DNA from: Nocardia alni
GTDB lineage: Bacteria > Actinomycetota > Actinomycetes > Mycobacteriales > Mycobacteriaceae
Assembly (NCBI RefSeq): GCF_019038435.1
Contig: NZ_JAGPOX010000003.1
Coordinates: 1 to 64,000 of the forward strand
Direction of reading: 5' to 3'
DNA length: 64,000 nucleotides
Position 1 is the first letter of the stretch. The number at the start of each line of letters is the position of its first letter. Made by a program: the position numbers and the translations under genes. Below are positions 24,382 to 33,827 of this stretch, in pieces. The notes under the pieces were generated by a model that saw only the letters and a list, made by a program, of their open reading frames with translations, did no database searches and was not told where the DNA came from.

Positions 24382-26021
24382 GACACGGGTACTCCTTCGC
24401 TGCTGTGGCGTTCGGGCATGGCGAGCTCCCGGACCGCGCCCGGGACCGCCGCGAGCAGTTCGCGGGTGTACTCGTGGCCGGGATGCTCGAACAGTGTTGC
24501 GGTGTCGGCGGTTTCGACGATTCGACCGGCGCGCATGACCGCCACTCGGTCGCTGACCCGGCGCACCACGGCCAGATCGTGAGAGATGAACAGGTAACTC
24601 AGGCCCAGCTCGCGCTGCAGTCCTTCCAGCAGATCGAGGATCTGCGCCTGCACCGAGACGTCCAGGGCCGATACCGGCTCGTCGAGCACCACCAGGTCCG
24701 GCCGCAGCGCCAGGGCACGGGCGATCGCCACGCGCTGGCGCTGCCCGCCGGACAGGGCCGCGGGCCGCCGATCCCGCAGCTCCGGCGACAGGGCCACCTG
24801 CTCGAGCAGTTCGGCCACCCGCTCGCGGCGATCACCGATTCCGAAGGCCCGCAGGGGTTCGGCGATACTCTGCCCGATACTCACCGCGGGATTCAGCGAG
24901 GCGTACGGGTTCTGGTAGACGACCTGCACGCGGCGCCGGAATTCGCGCAGCGCACCGCCGCGCAGCCCGGTGACGTCCCGGCCGTCGAGGGTTATTCGGC
25001 CCGCGTCGGGCCGCTCCAGCCGCGCCAGGATTCGGGCGGTCGTGGTCTTGCCCGAGCCGGATTCGCCGACCAGCGCGAGGGTTTCGCCGCGATCGATACG
25101 CACTGTGACCTCGTCGACGGCCGCGAGTTCGGTGCGCGGGCCGACCCGGAACGTCCGGCGCAGGTTCGTGGCCGCCAGCAGGGGCGTCGCCGTCGGCGGG
25201 CGCGGCGGCCTGGGCTCGGCGTGCAGGGTAGGCACCGAATCCAGCAGTCGCCGCGTGTATTCGTGCCGCGGATCGCCCAGCACCTGTGCGGTGGGGCCGG
25301 ATTCGACGATCTCACCGCGGCGCATCACCACGATGCGATCGGCGCGATCGGCCGCCACGCCCAGATCGTGGGTGATCAGCAGCACCGCGGTACCGGATTC
25401 GGCGGTACGCGCGGCGAGATGGTCCAGGATGCGGCGCTGCACGGTGACGTCCAGGGCACTGGTCGGCTCGTCGGCGATCACCAGCTCCGGATGGCAGGCC
25501 AGGGCGATGCCGATCAGCACGCGCTGGCGCTGGCCGCCCGACAGGTCCTGTGGATATTGCCGCGCACGCAGTTCCGGCCGATCCAATCCGGCCGTGGTGA
25601 GGATCTCCACCGCCCGCGCCTTCCCCGTGCGCCGGGTCGCCAGGCCGTGGATGCGCAGTGCCTCGGCCACCTGATCGCCCACCCGCAGCACCGGATTCAG
25701 CGCCGTCCCGGGATCCTGCGGTACGAAACCGATTCGGGCGCCGCGTATCGCGCGCACGGTGCGCGCCGGCGCATTGTCGATTCGCTGCCCGGCGAAGGCG
25801 ATTCGCCCGCCCGTGATCGTGCCCCCGCCCGGCAGGCCGAGCACCGCGTGCGCGAGAGTCGATTTCCCCGAACCCGATTCACCGACCAGGGCGACGGTCT
25901 CCCCCTGCGAGACCGTCAGCGACACTCCCGCCACGGCCGGGATCGGCCCGCCGTCGCGGTATTCCACGCGCAGATCCGCCACACGCAGCAGCGGCTCGCC
26001 CGCGAGCGATGCGGCGCTCAT
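24378..26021 (-). CDS. ABC transporter ATP-binding protein, fused DppD-DppF type
   Basis: 547 aa with two complete ATPase cassettes. The first has Walker [10 protein letters not shown], signature [12 protein letters not shown] and Walker [12 protein letters not shown]. The second has [23 protein letters not shown] and [11 protein letters not shown]. Each is followed by the oligopeptide-type tail ([35 protein letters not shown]). It energises the DppB/DppC permeases encoded just upstream. The ATG at 26021 overlaps the permease stop. The fused arrangement is common in dipeptide/nickel/glutathione-type importers. Confidence 0.92.
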   Translation of the reverse strand: MSAASLAGEPLLRVADLRVEYRDGGPIPAVAGVSLTVSQGETVALVGESGSGKSTLAHAVLGLPGGGTITGGRIAFAGQRIDNAPARTVRAIRGARIGFVPQDPGTALNPVLRVGDQVAEALRIHGLATRRTGKARAVEILTTAGLDRPELRARQYPQDLSGGQRQRVLIGIALACHPELVIADEPTSALDVTVQRRILDHLAARTAESGTAVLLITHDLGVAADRADRIVVMRRGEIVESGPTAQVLGDPRHEYTRRLLDSVPTLHAEPRPPRPPTATPLLAATNLRRTFRVGPRTELAAVDEVTVRIDRGETLALVGESGSGKTTTARILARLERPDAGRITLDGRDVTGLRGGALREFRRRVQVVYQNPYASLNPAVSIGQSIAEPLRAFGIGDRRERVAELLEQVALSPELRDRRPAALSGGQRQRVAIARALALRPDLVVLDEPVSALDVSVQAQILDLLEGLQRELGLSYLFISHDLAVVRRVSDRVAVMRAGRIVETADTATLFEHPGHEYTRELLAAVPGAVRELAMPERHSSEGVPVS

Positions 26022-26893
26022 CGGTCACCGTCCCTGGCCAGGGCACGGCCGAGCCGTTGCGCGGCCAGCACCACCGCGACGATGACCAAGCCCGGCAAGG
26101 TGGTCATCCACCAGGCGACGGCCAGATAGTCCCGCCCGCCGGAGATCAGCGAACCCCACTCCGGCGTGGGCGGCGGCGCGCCGTACCCGAGGAAGCTCAG
26201 CGACGACACCGCCAGCACCGCCACACCGAACTCGATGGCGGCCAACGCCGCGACCGGCGCGTACGCGGTGCGCAGCACATGGCGGATCAGCACCGCGGGC
26301 CAGCGCACCCCCGAGGCGAAGGCCGCCTCGACATAGGGTGCGCGCCGCACCCGCACCACCTCGGCCCGCATGACCCGCGCGAAGGTCGGCACCAGCGCGA
26401 CGCCGACCGCGATCGCGACATTGCGGGTGCCGAATCCGAGCGCGGTGACCAGTACCAGTGCGCTCAACAGCTCCGGAATCGACAGCAGCACATCGATGAT
26501 CCGCATCAGCGCCGCGTCCACCACACCGCCGAGCGAACCGGCCAGCAGGCCCACCAGCGCACCGGCGATCAGGCCGATCGCGACCGCGGCAATCGTTGCG
26601 GTGAGGGATAATTCGGTGGCGTGCACGACCCTCGTGTAGAGATCGCGACCGAGATTGTCGGTGCCGAACCAGTGCCGCGCACTGGGCGCACGCAGCTTCT
26701 CCTCCGGAATGCCATGCAGCGGATCGCCTCCGGCGAACAGCGACGGGGCCGCTGCCCAGCCGAGCACTAGCAGCAGAAAGGCCGCGGCAAGTACGGTGAA
26801 CCCGCTGGCACGCACACTCTTACCGACCCGCGCCGGATCGATGCTCAACACGTCACGAAACTCGCGACGTGCCGTCAAGACCGAATCACTCAT
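26018..26893 (-). CDS. ABC transporter permease, DppC/OppC type
   Basis: 291 aa. An N-terminal OppC-type segment (TM1, then the external loop [17 protein letters not shown]) is followed by five further TMs with the EAA loop [22 protein letters not shown] near residue 200. The start ATG at 26893 was chosen because it overlaps the upstream permease stop (ATGA-type junction at 26890). The frame is open much further upstream, but only as a shadow of the DppB gene. Confidence 0.9.
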   Translation of the reverse strand: MSDSVLTARREFRDVLSIDPARVGKSVRASGFTVLAAAFLLLVLGWAAAPSLFAGGDPLHGIPEEKLRAPSARHWFGTDNLGRDLYTRVVHATELSLTATIAAVAIGLIAGALVGLLAGSLGGVVDAALMRIIDVLLSIPELLSALVLVTALGFGTRNVAIAVGVALVPTFARVMRAEVVRVRRAPYVEAAFASGVRWPAVLIRHVLRTAYAPVAALAAIEFGVAVLAVSSLSFLGYGAPPPTPEWGSLISGGRDYLAVAWWMTTLPGLVIVAVVLAAQRLGRALARDGDR

Positions 26894-27909
26894 CGCGGCA
26901 CAGTTTCTCGATGAAGATCCCGTTCGCGGGCCACCGCGTTCGACTGCCGCGGCACCCGCTTGCGGCCGAGGTCCCGCGCCACACGGGGATCCACGATCGG
27001 GTGGATCAGGTCGACGGCGAGGTTGACGATCGCATACGCCAGCGCCGTCAGCATGACCACGCCCTGGACGACCGGAATATCCTCGGCCAGTACGGCCGTC
27101 TGCGTCAATCGCCCGATCCCGGCCCGCGAGAACACCGTCTCCACCACTACCGACCCGGCCAGCACCGTACCCACCCACACGCCGGCGACCGCCAGCGTCG
27201 GCGCCAGCGCGGGCCGCAGTACATGGCGCGTCTGCACCCACCAGCGCGAGGCGCCCTTGGCGAACGCCACCTCGACGAAGGGCTGACGCCATGTACCGAT
27301 CAGACCGCTGTAGAGCACCTGCGCCATGACGGCGCCGACCGGTATCGCCAGCGTCACCGCGGGCAGCACGGTCCCCCGCAGTCCGGTGCCGCCGAATGCC
27401 GGAAAGAGCCGCAGCCGGAACGAAAATAGCTGTAGCAGAAGCAATCCCACCCAGAACGTGGGCGCGGAGGCGCCGATCGGCGGCAGCGCGGTGAGCAGCC
27501 CGCGCAGCCATTTCCGCTCGGTGTAGGCCGCGGCGAGCGCCAGCGCCCCGCCGAAGATCACCGCCAGGCACAGTGCCAGCGCGGCCAGCGCCAGCGTCGA
27601 GGGCAGTGCCTCGCCGAGCGCCCCGGTGACGGACTCACCGGTGCTGAACGAATGCCCCAGATCGCCGTGCACGGCATGCTCCAGCGCTGTCCAATACTGT
27701 TGCCACACCGGCTTGTCCAGCCCGTAGCGGGCCCGCATCGCGGCCACCGCGGCCGGATCGACGGGCACGCCCGGATTCGCGCCGGCCGCCAGCGCGACCG
27801 GATCCGCCGGCAGCAGGTACAGCACACCGAACGACACGGTGAACGCCGCCCACAACACCGCGATCGCCTGCGACAGCCGCGAGATCACATATCGGGCCGT
27901 GGAGCTCAC
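26890..27909 (-). CDS. ABC transporter permease, DppB/OppB type
   Basis: 339 aa. TM1 (YVISRLSQAIAVLWAAFTVSF) is followed by the usual OppB periplasmic region with MRARYGLDKPVWQQYWTAL and HGDLGHSF. TMs 2-6 follow with the EAA loop FVEVAFAKGASRWWVQTRHVLRPA. The C-terminus carries a basic tail after the last TM. The GTG start at 27909 overlaps the LLM stop (GTGA). It pairs with the DppC and DppDF genes. No DppA-type binding protein is encoded in this operon. Confidence 0.9.
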   Translation of the reverse strand: MSSTARYVISRLSQAIAVLWAAFTVSFGVLYLLPADPVALAAGANPGVPVDPAAVAAMRARYGLDKPVWQQYWTALEHAVHGDLGHSFSTGESVTGALGEALPSTLALAALALCLAVIFGGALALAAAYTERKWLRGLLTALPPIGASAPTFWVGLLLLQLFSFRLRLFPAFGGTGLRGTVLPAVTLAIPVGAVMAQVLYSGLIGTWRQPFVEVAFAKGASRWWVQTRHVLRPALAPTLAVAGVWVGTVLAGSVVVETVFSRAGIGRLTQTAVLAEDIPVVQGVVMLTALAYAIVNLAVDLIHPIVDPRVARDLGRKRVPRQSNAVARERDLHRETVPR

Positions 27910-28979
27910 CGCACCGCCCCCTCGGCGAGGTATCGCTCGAGACCCAGCGGCCGGCTCTTGATCCGTTGCCGCAGAACCGGAGCCACCTCGCCTTGGAACA
28001 GCTCGAGGCTGTCGCGATGCTGCGCGGGGGTGAACCCGTCGCCGTCGGCGGCGAGATGAATCACCTCGTGCCCGAATCGCTCGTGATAGCGCAACACCTT
28101 CTCCAGCACCTGCTGCGGACTGCCGATCAGTGCGGAGCTCCGGTCGACGAAGTCCTCGACGGAGTCGAACACGATCGGCAGATCGTGCTTGCGCGCCACG
28201 GCCTGCCGGGCCTCGAAGATCGGCCGATACGCCCGCACCGCCGCCTGCGAATCCCGAGCGACATGGAACCCGGCCGTCCCCGCCCCGATCAGCGCCTCCG
28301 CCGGGTCGTGGCCGTGCTCGGCCCACCGCTCCCGATAGTGGTCGATCAGTGCGGCATAGGGCTCGATCGGATGCGTCACATTGGCCGAGAACAGCGGATC
28401 GCCGTACCGCGCGGCCAACTCGACCGACTCTCGGCTGGTCGCGCTGCCGTGCCAGATCCGCAGTCGCCGCTGCAGTGGCCGCGGCAGCGCCTTGGCCTCG
28501 GTGAGCGAGGGCCGGAACCGGCCGACCCAGGTGACCTCGTCACTGTCCCACAGCCGCCGGAACAGCTCGTACCCTTCGCGATTGCGCTCCCACTGATCCT
28601 GCGCGGTGACATGGAACAGCTTCGCCTGTGCCGCACCGTTGCCCTTGCCGATGATCAACTCCAGCCGGCCGCCGGACAGGTTGTCCAGGGTCGAATAGTC
28701 CTCGAATGCCCGCACCGGGTCCAGCAGGCTCAGCGTGGTGACCCCGGTGAACAGCGCGATCCGCGAGGTCACCGCGGCGATGTGGCTGAGCACCACCGGG
28801 GGTGCGGCGGAGATGAACGGATCCTCGTGCCGCTCACCGACGGCGAAGCCGTCGTAGCCGAGTTCCTCGGCCAGCCCGGCAGTCTCGACTACCCGGCGAA
28901 GGCGCTGCGCCGGGCTCTCGACGGCGCCGGTCACCGGGTCGGGTTGATGCGTGATGAGGGTCAGCAGCAGGAATTTCAC
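27906..28979 (-). CDS. LLM class flavin-dependent monooxygenase
   Basis: 357 aa, luciferase-like TIM barrel. The segments FAVGERHEDPFISAAPPVVLSH (split here at residues 45-66), SLLDPVRAFEDYSTLDNLSGGRLEL and GSPQQVLEKVLRYHERFG are diagnostic of the family. It sits between an amino-acid-type ATPase and the peptide-type permeases, coupled to the latter. It needs reduced FMN, probably from the flavin reductase encoded at 34491-35006. By analogy with the Bacillus ytmI operon, where cystine-type ABC genes accompany LLM monooxygenases, it may act on an S-substituted amino acid. Confidence 0.87.
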   Translation of the reverse strand: MKFLLLTLITHQPDPVTGAVESPAQRLRRVVETAGLAEELGYDGFAVGERHEDPFISAAPPVVLSHIAAVTSRIALFTGVTTLSLLDPVRAFEDYSTLDNLSGGRLELIIGKGNGAAQAKLFHVTAQDQWERNREGYELFRRLWDSDEVTWVGRFRPSLTEAKALPRPLQRRLRIWHGSATSRESVELAARYGDPLFSANVTHPIEPYAALIDHYRERWAEHGHDPAEALIGAGTAGFHVARDSQAAVRAYRPIFEARQAVARKHDLPIVFDSVEDFVDRSSALIGSPQQVLEKVLRYHERFGHEVIHLAADGDGFTPAQHRDSLELFQGEVAPVLRQRIKSRPLGLERYLAEGAVR

Positions 28980-29009
28980 GTGACCACCTCCTCGGCCGGG
29001 CCGTGCGCC

Positions 29010-29789
29010 TCACAGGACATGGGACAGAAAGGCCTTCGTGCGCGGATGGGTGGGGTGGTCCAGCACCTGGCCGGGCGGCCCCTGCTCGATGATCGTCCCG
29101 GAGTCCAACAGCACCACGGTGTCGGCCACCTCCCGGGCGAATCCGATCTCGTGCGTGACGATCACCAGCGTCGAACCGTCGCCGGCCAGTCCGCGAATCA
29201 CATCGAGCACCTCGCCGACGAGTTCGGGATCCAGCGCCGAGGTGGGCTCGTCGAACAGCACCACGTCGGGACGCAGTGCCAGGGCCCGCGCGATCGCCAC
29301 CCGTTGCTGCTGCCCGCCGGATAGCCTGCGCGGATACTCATCGGCCTTGTCGCCCAGGCCGACCCGCTCGAGCAGCCGCACCGCCTCGGTCTTCACCGCC
29401 GTGCGCGCCCGTCCCTGTGCCGAAACCGGGGCCAGGACAACATTTTCCAGCACGGTCAGATGCGGGAAGAGGTTGAAGTTCTGGAATACGAAGCCGATTC
29501 GCGCACGCTGGCGCAGGATTTCGCGCTCGCTCAGTTCGTGCAACCGCGCACCCTTGCGGCGGTAGCCGACGAGTTCGCCGCCCACCCGCACGGTGCCCGC
29601 GTCGACCTTCTCCAGATGGTTGATGGTGCGCAGCAGGGTCGACTTTCCGGATCCCGAGGGACCCAGGATCACCGTCACCTCGCCCGGACGCACCGCGAGA
29701 TCGACACCGCGCAGCACCTCGTGACCGCCGAAATGTTTTCGGACGCTGCGTAATTCGACGGCGAATTCGGATTTCGACTGTCGGCTCAT
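29010..29789 (-). CDS. Amino-acid ABC transporter ATP-binding protein (GlnQ/TcyN type)
   Basis: 259 aa. Walker A GPSGSGKST is near residue 45, the Q loop VFQNFNLFPHLTVLENV is the polar-amino-acid-type sequence, the signature is [14 protein letters not shown], Walker [15 protein letters not shown], and the H loop VTHEIGFAREVAD. The start ATG at 29789 overlaps the permease stop in a TGATG junction. It ends 31 bases before the LLM gene. Substrate class: polar amino acids, including cystine and related sulfur amino acids. Confidence 0.92.
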   Translation of the reverse strand: MSRQSKSEFAVELRSVRKHFGGHEVLRGVDLAVRPGEVTVILGPSGSGKSTLLRTINHLEKVDAGTVRVGGELVGYRRKGARLHELSEREILRQRARIGFVFQNFNLFPHLTVLENVVLAPVSAQGRARTAVKTEAVRLLERVGLGDKADEYPRRLSGGQQQRVAIARALALRPDVVLFDEPTSALDPELVGEVLDVIRGLAGDGSTLVIVTHEIGFAREVADTVVLLDSGTIIEQGPPGQVLDHPTHPRTKAFLSHVL

Positions 29790-30790
29790 CACCGCTCCCC
29801 CGTGACGCTCGCACCGGTGACACCGGCGGCGCTCGCACCGGTAACACCGGCGGCGCTCGCACCGGTGATCTCCGCGATCTTGCCGCGCACCCGCTGCCAG
29901 GGCGTCGGGGGCAGTTCACGCGCGGCGCCCTTCGCGAAATGCCGTTCGATGTAGTACTGCGCGACGCTCAGCACACTGGTGAGCACGATGTACCAGATCG
30001 TCGCCACCATCAGCAGCGGCACCACCCGGCCGTTGCGGCCGTAGATGACCTGGACCTGGTAGAACAGCTCCGCGATCGCCATCACCGAGACGATCGAGGT
30101 GCCCTTGAACAGGCTGATCACCTCGTTGGCGGCATTGGGCAGAATGCCCCGCATGGCCTGTGGCGCGACGATGGTGAAGAACTGCCGCCGCCAAGGCAAC
30201 CCGAGCGATTTGGCCGCCTCGATCTGCCCCGAATCCACCGAGATGATTCCGGCGCGGATGATTTCGGCGGCGTAGGCGGCCTGATGCAGCGCCAGCCCGA
30301 TGACCGCCGCGGTGAAGCCGCTGATCACCCCGTTCACATCGAAGCTGAAAAGGGCCGGCCCGAACGGAATCCCGAACGACATCCGCTTGTACAGGTAGGC
30401 GATGTTGAACCAGAACAGCAGCTGCACGATCAGCGGGATGGACCGGAACGCCCACACGTAGACCCACGCGATCACCTGCAGCACCGGGATTTTCGACAAT
30501 CGCGCGATCGCCACCCAGATGCCGATCAGAAATCCGAACAGCGTGCCCCAGAAGGTCAGCTCCAGGGTCACCCGCAGCGCGGCCAGCACCGCCCGCGCGG
30601 TGAAGTATCTGCCGAACGTGGGCCAGTCCCAGCCGGGATTGGTGACCAGGCCGTGCGCGAACTGCGCCACCAGCACCAGGGTGACCACCGCCGCCAGCCA
30701 GCGCCACGGGTGCCAGGTCCGCGCGAGGCGCAGCTCCTGCTCGCCGGCGTCCGGGGACACCGGAGCCTCGACGGCGGCCGCGGTACTCAT
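29789..30790 (-). CDS. Amino-acid ABC transporter permease (HisM/TcyL type)
   Basis: 333 aa. The polar amino acid permease signature lies in the segment RVTLELTFWGTLFGFLIG, and the EAA loop is QIEAAKSLGLPWRRQFFTIV. Membrane segments span about residues 30-290. The last 25 residues repeat TGASAAGV and come from a 24-bp tandem repeat, which is unusual. It is the first gene of the minus-strand operon. A nine-codon ORF (MSERMGSTA) with its own GGAGG site ends by overlapping this start, so translation may depend on it. No partner binding protein is encoded nearby. Confidence 0.9.
   Translation of the reverse strand: MSTAAAVEAPVSPDAGEQELRLARTWHPWRWLAAVVTLVLVAQFAHGLVTNPGWDWPTFGRYFTARAVLAALRVTLELTFWGTLFGFLIGIWVAIARLSKIPVLQVIAWVYVWAFRSIPLIVQLLFWFNIAYLYKRMSFGIPFGPALFSFDVNGVISGFTAAVIGLALHQAAYAAEIIRAGIISVDSGQIEAAKSLGLPWRRQFFTIVAPQAMRGILPNAANEVISLFKGTSIVSVMAIAELFYQVQVIYGRNGRVVPLLMVATIWYIVLTSVLSVAQYYIERHFAKGAARELPPTPWQRVRGKIAEITGASAAGVTGASAAGVTGASVTGER
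29807..29870. repeat. 24-bp tandem repeat, 2.7 copies, in permease 3' end
   Basis: Units begin GCTCGCACCGGT at 29807, 29831 and 29855. They are in frame and encode repeated TGASAAGV in the cytoplasmic tail of the permease. Slippage is the likely origin. This is not a CRISPR, because there are no spacers. Confidence 0.8.
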
Positions 30791-30796
30791 GCCGTA

Positions 30797-30816
30797 CTAC
30801 CCATCCGCTCGCTCAT
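30797..30816 (-). promoter_or_regulatory. Upstream mini-ORF region and ribosome-binding site of the amino-acid ABC operon
   Basis: On the minus strand GGAGG precedes ATGAGCGAGCGG, a nine-codon ORF (MSERMGSTA). Its TGA overlaps the permease ATG (ATGA near 30787-30790). The permease itself has no good ribosome-binding site, so coupled re-initiation is likely. There is no run of Cys or Met codons, so it does not look like a classical attenuator peptide. Confidence 0.4.
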
Positions 30817-30995
30817 GAAATCCTCCATCGATACGCGCGGCTCGAAGATCGGGAGCCTCATCAGCCGATACGGCGACCACCCTGTCGACGCTAGAACCGC
30901 GGGGCCGCGATGTCCGCACTCCCGCTCAGCGTGAATTCAACTGTTGGCATGCGGTTTTCCCATCGATCACCGGGAAATCGCCGACCGCCCGTTCT

Positions 30996-31011
30996 CATAT
31001 GTACACATATG
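30996..31011. promoter_or_regulatory. 16-bp inverted repeat in divergent promoter region
   Basis: CATATGT-AC-ACATATG has perfect 7-bp arms. It stands out in this GC-rich genome and lies between the ABC/LLM operon (minus) and the SDR gene (plus), 69 bases before the latter. A regulator site for one or both is likely. Which regulator is unknown, since none is encoded adjacent. Confidence 0.5.
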
Positions 31012-31079
31012 TTCGCAATACTCTAAGGTGAACACCGTCGTTCCAGAGTCCCGTATGCCGAGCCCCGAGGAGTCCGCAC

Positions 31080-31973
31080 ATGAAAGACCTCGACGGACGC
31101 CTATGCCTGATCACCGGCGCAGCCAGCGGCATCGGCCGGGCCACCGCGGTGGCGGCCGCGGGCGCGGGCGCCCAGCTGTTCCTGACCGACATCGCCGCGG
31201 ACGGCCTGGAGCAGACCGCGGAGCTGGTGCGGGCCGCGGGTGGCCGGGTGCTGGACGCGCGGGCGCTGGACATCCGCGACTACGACGCGGTCACCCTGTG
31301 GGCCGAACGAATTCACGACCAGTACGGCAGCCTCGACGCGGTGATGAATATCGCGGGCATAGCTATCTGGGGCACCGTGGAGAACCTCGAGCATCGCCAT
31401 TGGCGTTCGGTCATCGATGTGAACCTGATGGGGCCGATCCACATCATCGAGAACTTCCTGCCACCGATGGTGCGCGCGGGGCGCGGCGGACATCTGGTGA
31501 ACGTGTCCTCGGCGGCGGGCCTGCTCGCGCTGCCGTGGCACGCGGCCTACAGCGCCAGCAAATTCGGCCTTCGAGGCATCTCGGAGGTGCTGCGCTTCGA
31601 TCTGGAGCGCCACGGCATCGGGGTGAGCCTGGTGGTTCCGGGCGCGGTACGCACGCCGCTCGTGGGCTCCGCGCAAATCGTCGGCATCGATCGCGACGAT
31701 CCCCGGGTGCGGCGGCTGACAAGCCGGTTCGAGGGGCACGCCGTCGCACCGGAGAAGGTCGCCGAGCGCATCCTGGACGGCGTGCGGCACAACAGATTTC
31801 TCGTGCACACCTCCGCCGACATCCGGATCGGCTACTGGTTCGCCCGCAAGTTCGCGCTACCGTACGAGAAAGTCATGCGAACGGCGAATCGGCAGTTCAG
31901 CCGGGTACTCGAGGCACAACAGCGCACACCTCACGACACGACCCCGGAGCCAGCAAACCCTGGCGATGGATAG
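31080..31973 (+). CDS. Short-chain dehydrogenase/reductase
   Basis: 297 aa classical SDR. NAD(P)-binding TGAASGIG is at about residues 12-19, NIAG-type motif MNIAGIAIWG near 90, catalytic Ser in VNVSSAAG, and YSASK with Tyr and Lys near 156-160. The C-terminus is extended with a basic-aromatic segment (IGYWFARKFALPYEKVM), seen in actinobacterial SDRs annotated as SDR family oxidoreductases. GAGGAG ribosome-binding site. It is divergent from the ABC/LLM operon. Substrate unknown. Confidence 0.88.
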   Translation: MKDLDGRLCLITGAASGIGRATAVAAAGAGAQLFLTDIAADGLEQTAELVRAAGGRVLDARALDIRDYDAVTLWAERIHDQYGSLDAVMNIAGIAIWGTVENLEHRHWRSVIDVNLMGPIHIIENFLPPMVRAGRGGHLVNVSSAAGLLALPWHAAYSASKFGLRGISEVLRFDLERHGIGVSLVVPGAVRTPLVGSAQIVGIDRDDPRVRRLTSRFEGHAVAPEKVAERILDGVRHNRFLVHTSADIRIGYWFARKFALPYEKVMRTANRQFSRVLEAQQRTPHDTTPEPANPGDG

Positions 31974-32023
31974 TTCGCTACGTTATTCCACGGCTTTTAA
32001 AATCTATTCCAGTACTTTTTAAT

Positions 32024-32776
32024 CTATTTCTGCGCGACGCAGACCACGAAGTGACGCTGCTGATAGACCACGCCGTGGTTGGCGTCGGTGCACGTGTTCA
32101 CGTCCGAGGTGCCGTGGTTGATCGACTGCACCCGAACCAGTCCGGGCGCCGAGTCGCTGCAATCGACCGGGGTCGCCGAACCGCCGGACATCGACATGCA
32201 ACGGCCGACCTCCCAGTCGGTATCCATGCACAACTTGTCCCGCGCGCCGCCGGGCAGAGCCTGGGTGATCGAGCGGTCCGAATCGCTCGGGCACGAACTG
32301 CCTCCGCCCACCGTGCTGCTCACCCGATAGGCCGAATCCCCACTGCCACAGTCGGCGGCGGTGCCGGAGGCGCTCACGCAATCACCCGCACCGACCGGCG
32401 CCGCCGCGGGCGCGGGCGCGGTGCTCCGCTGATTCGCGTTGCTGTTGACCATGCCGGGTGTGGTCGGGGTGGTGGGCGCCGACGTGGTCGGCTTGGTGGT
32501 GGGCGTCGCCGACGTGGTGGTCGGCTTCGTCGTGGTCGGCTTGGCGGTGGTGGCCCGCGGCCGCTGCCCGGGCATCGTGAGCGTCGCGGGCACGCGGGGA
32601 ACCGGGGCGGCGAGAGTCACCGTCGCCGTCGAGGTCGTCGCGGCGCTGACGCTGGTGTTGTGCGGGTGATGACCGCTCATCGACAGCGCGGCAAAGATCA
32701 GGCACGCCATCGCGAGTCCGGAGGCAACTACGAAGCCCCCCAGAATGACTCCGGCGTGGGCACGGCGACGCGGCAC
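32024..32776 (-). CDS. Membrane-anchored Thr/Pro-rich, Cys-rich extracytoplasmic protein
   Basis: About 250 aa. A short cytoplasmic N-terminus is followed by a TM helix (VILGGFVVASGLAMACLIFAALSM), then a Thr/Pro/Lys-rich linker (about residues 45-115) and a C-terminal domain. The domain has eight cysteines (GDC, ADC, SSC, LC, RC, DC, TC, VC), suggesting four disulfides. It resembles LppU-type actinobacterial proteins of unknown function. The GTG start at 32776 was chosen over GTG 32842 because GGAGG sits eight bases upstream. It is convergent with the SDR gene. Confidence 0.72.
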   Translation of the reverse strand: MPRRRAHAGVILGGFVVASGLAMACLIFAALSMSGHHPHNTSVSAATTSTATVTLAAPVPRVPATLTMPGQRPRATTAKPTTTKPTTTSATPTTKPTTSAPTTPTTPGMVNSNANQRSTAPAPAAAPVGAGDCVSASGTAADCGSGDSAYRVSSTVGGGSSCPSDSDRSITQALPGGARDKLCMDTDWEVGRCMSMSGGSATPVDCSDSAPGLVRVQSINHGTSDVNTCTDANHGVVYQQRHFVVCVAQK

Positions 32777-33069
32777 GGACAGATCCTCCAACAGCTGTAA
32801 CCCCTCGGACCTGAAATCACTGGATCCGAAATCTGAACACACGTGTTTTGCGAACCCTTAGTGCATACACCAGTCGCACCCACTCGCGCGAATTGTGAAG
32901 CCCCGCATTTTTACTCATTCGTGACCCGGTTTGATCACACATAACAGTTCTGCAACGATACGAGCGCGGTATCACCATTTCGTCCGAACTGTCATAAAGC
33001 TTCCGACGCGATAGAGTGATCTGCCGTCCGGCCCATCCGTGCCGGTCGTCTGCTTCTGAAGGACAGCGC

Positions 33070-33693
33070 ATGAAGTTCGGCAAGTTCGCCGCAACCGCTT
33101 TGCTCGCGGTTGCGACGGTGGGGATCGCCGCAGGGACGGCGAGTGCGAACCCACCGGTGTCGACTCCCCCCGCCCCCACCAAACACATCGCCAAGGACAT
33201 CTCCGCCACCGGAGTCGATCACGGCGTCACGTATCACGCCACGTTGTCGGATCTGTCCCGCAAGCTCACCACCACGGTGACAGGCGGACGATTCGTCATG
33301 GCCCAGAACGGCACCGAGATCGATCTGAAGTCTGTCAACGGTGCCTCCCTCGCCAAGGTGCCGCTGACGTACAAGCTCGACGGCAGCACGGTTCACGTCG
33401 CGCAACAGATCAGCGCCGACGGCCACCAGCTCGTGCTGCAGCCCAAGGCGAGCGCCAAGGAGATCGGCTCGCTGCAGCCGGTCGACAAGATGGCCGTGCT
33501 CACCCAGCAGATCAACAAGAACATCGTCGGCGTGGTCGCCGGCGGCGTCATCGGCGGTCTCATCGGCGCGGTCTGCGGGCTGTTCTGGCTCAGCTGGCTC
33601 ACCGGCCCGATCGGACTGCTCGTCGGCGCGCTCGCCGGCGGCTACATCATGGGCGGCATGCCGTTCATGAACGCGGTGACGCAGGTCGTTTAG
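33070..33693 (+). CDS. Secreted hypothetical protein (DUF8020-like)
   Basis: 207 aa. The Sec signal peptide is MKFGKFAATALLAVATVGIA and cleavage is after TASA (about residue 26). The mature part is a beta-rich domain (about 35-135) with alternating strands, followed by a very Gly-rich hydrophobic C-terminus (VVAGGVIGGLIGAVCGLFW onward) that could form two membrane helices or a glycine-zipper hairpin. Architecture matches small exported proteins common in Nocardia and Rhodococcus. Function unknown. Ribosome-binding site GAAGGA. It stands alone between two intergenic gaps. Confidence 0.75.
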   Translation: MKFGKFAATALLAVATVGIAAGTASANPPVSTPPAPTKHIAKDISATGVDHGVTYHATLSDLSRKLTTTVTGGRFVMAQNGTEIDLKSVNGASLAKVPLTYKLDGSTVHVAQQISADGHQLVLQPKASAKEIGSLQPVDKMAVLTQQINKNIVGVVAGGVIGGLIGAVCGLFWLSWLTGPIGLLVGALAGGYIMGGMPFMNAVTQVV

Positions 33694-33827
33694 CGATCGG
33701 CAGGCCGCGGACCCGCAACCCTCGGTTCGTGGCCTGTTTGGTTGCACGCCTGAGTAATTCGTGGCTCAATGCGATGGGGCGGTGTCCTACCGACCGCCCC
33801 GCCGCGACGAGCTGAGGATTTCGACTC

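Noticed and set aside
29807..29870. CRISPR-like short repeats
   Set aside because: Contiguous 24-bp tandem copies without spacers, in frame within a permease gene.
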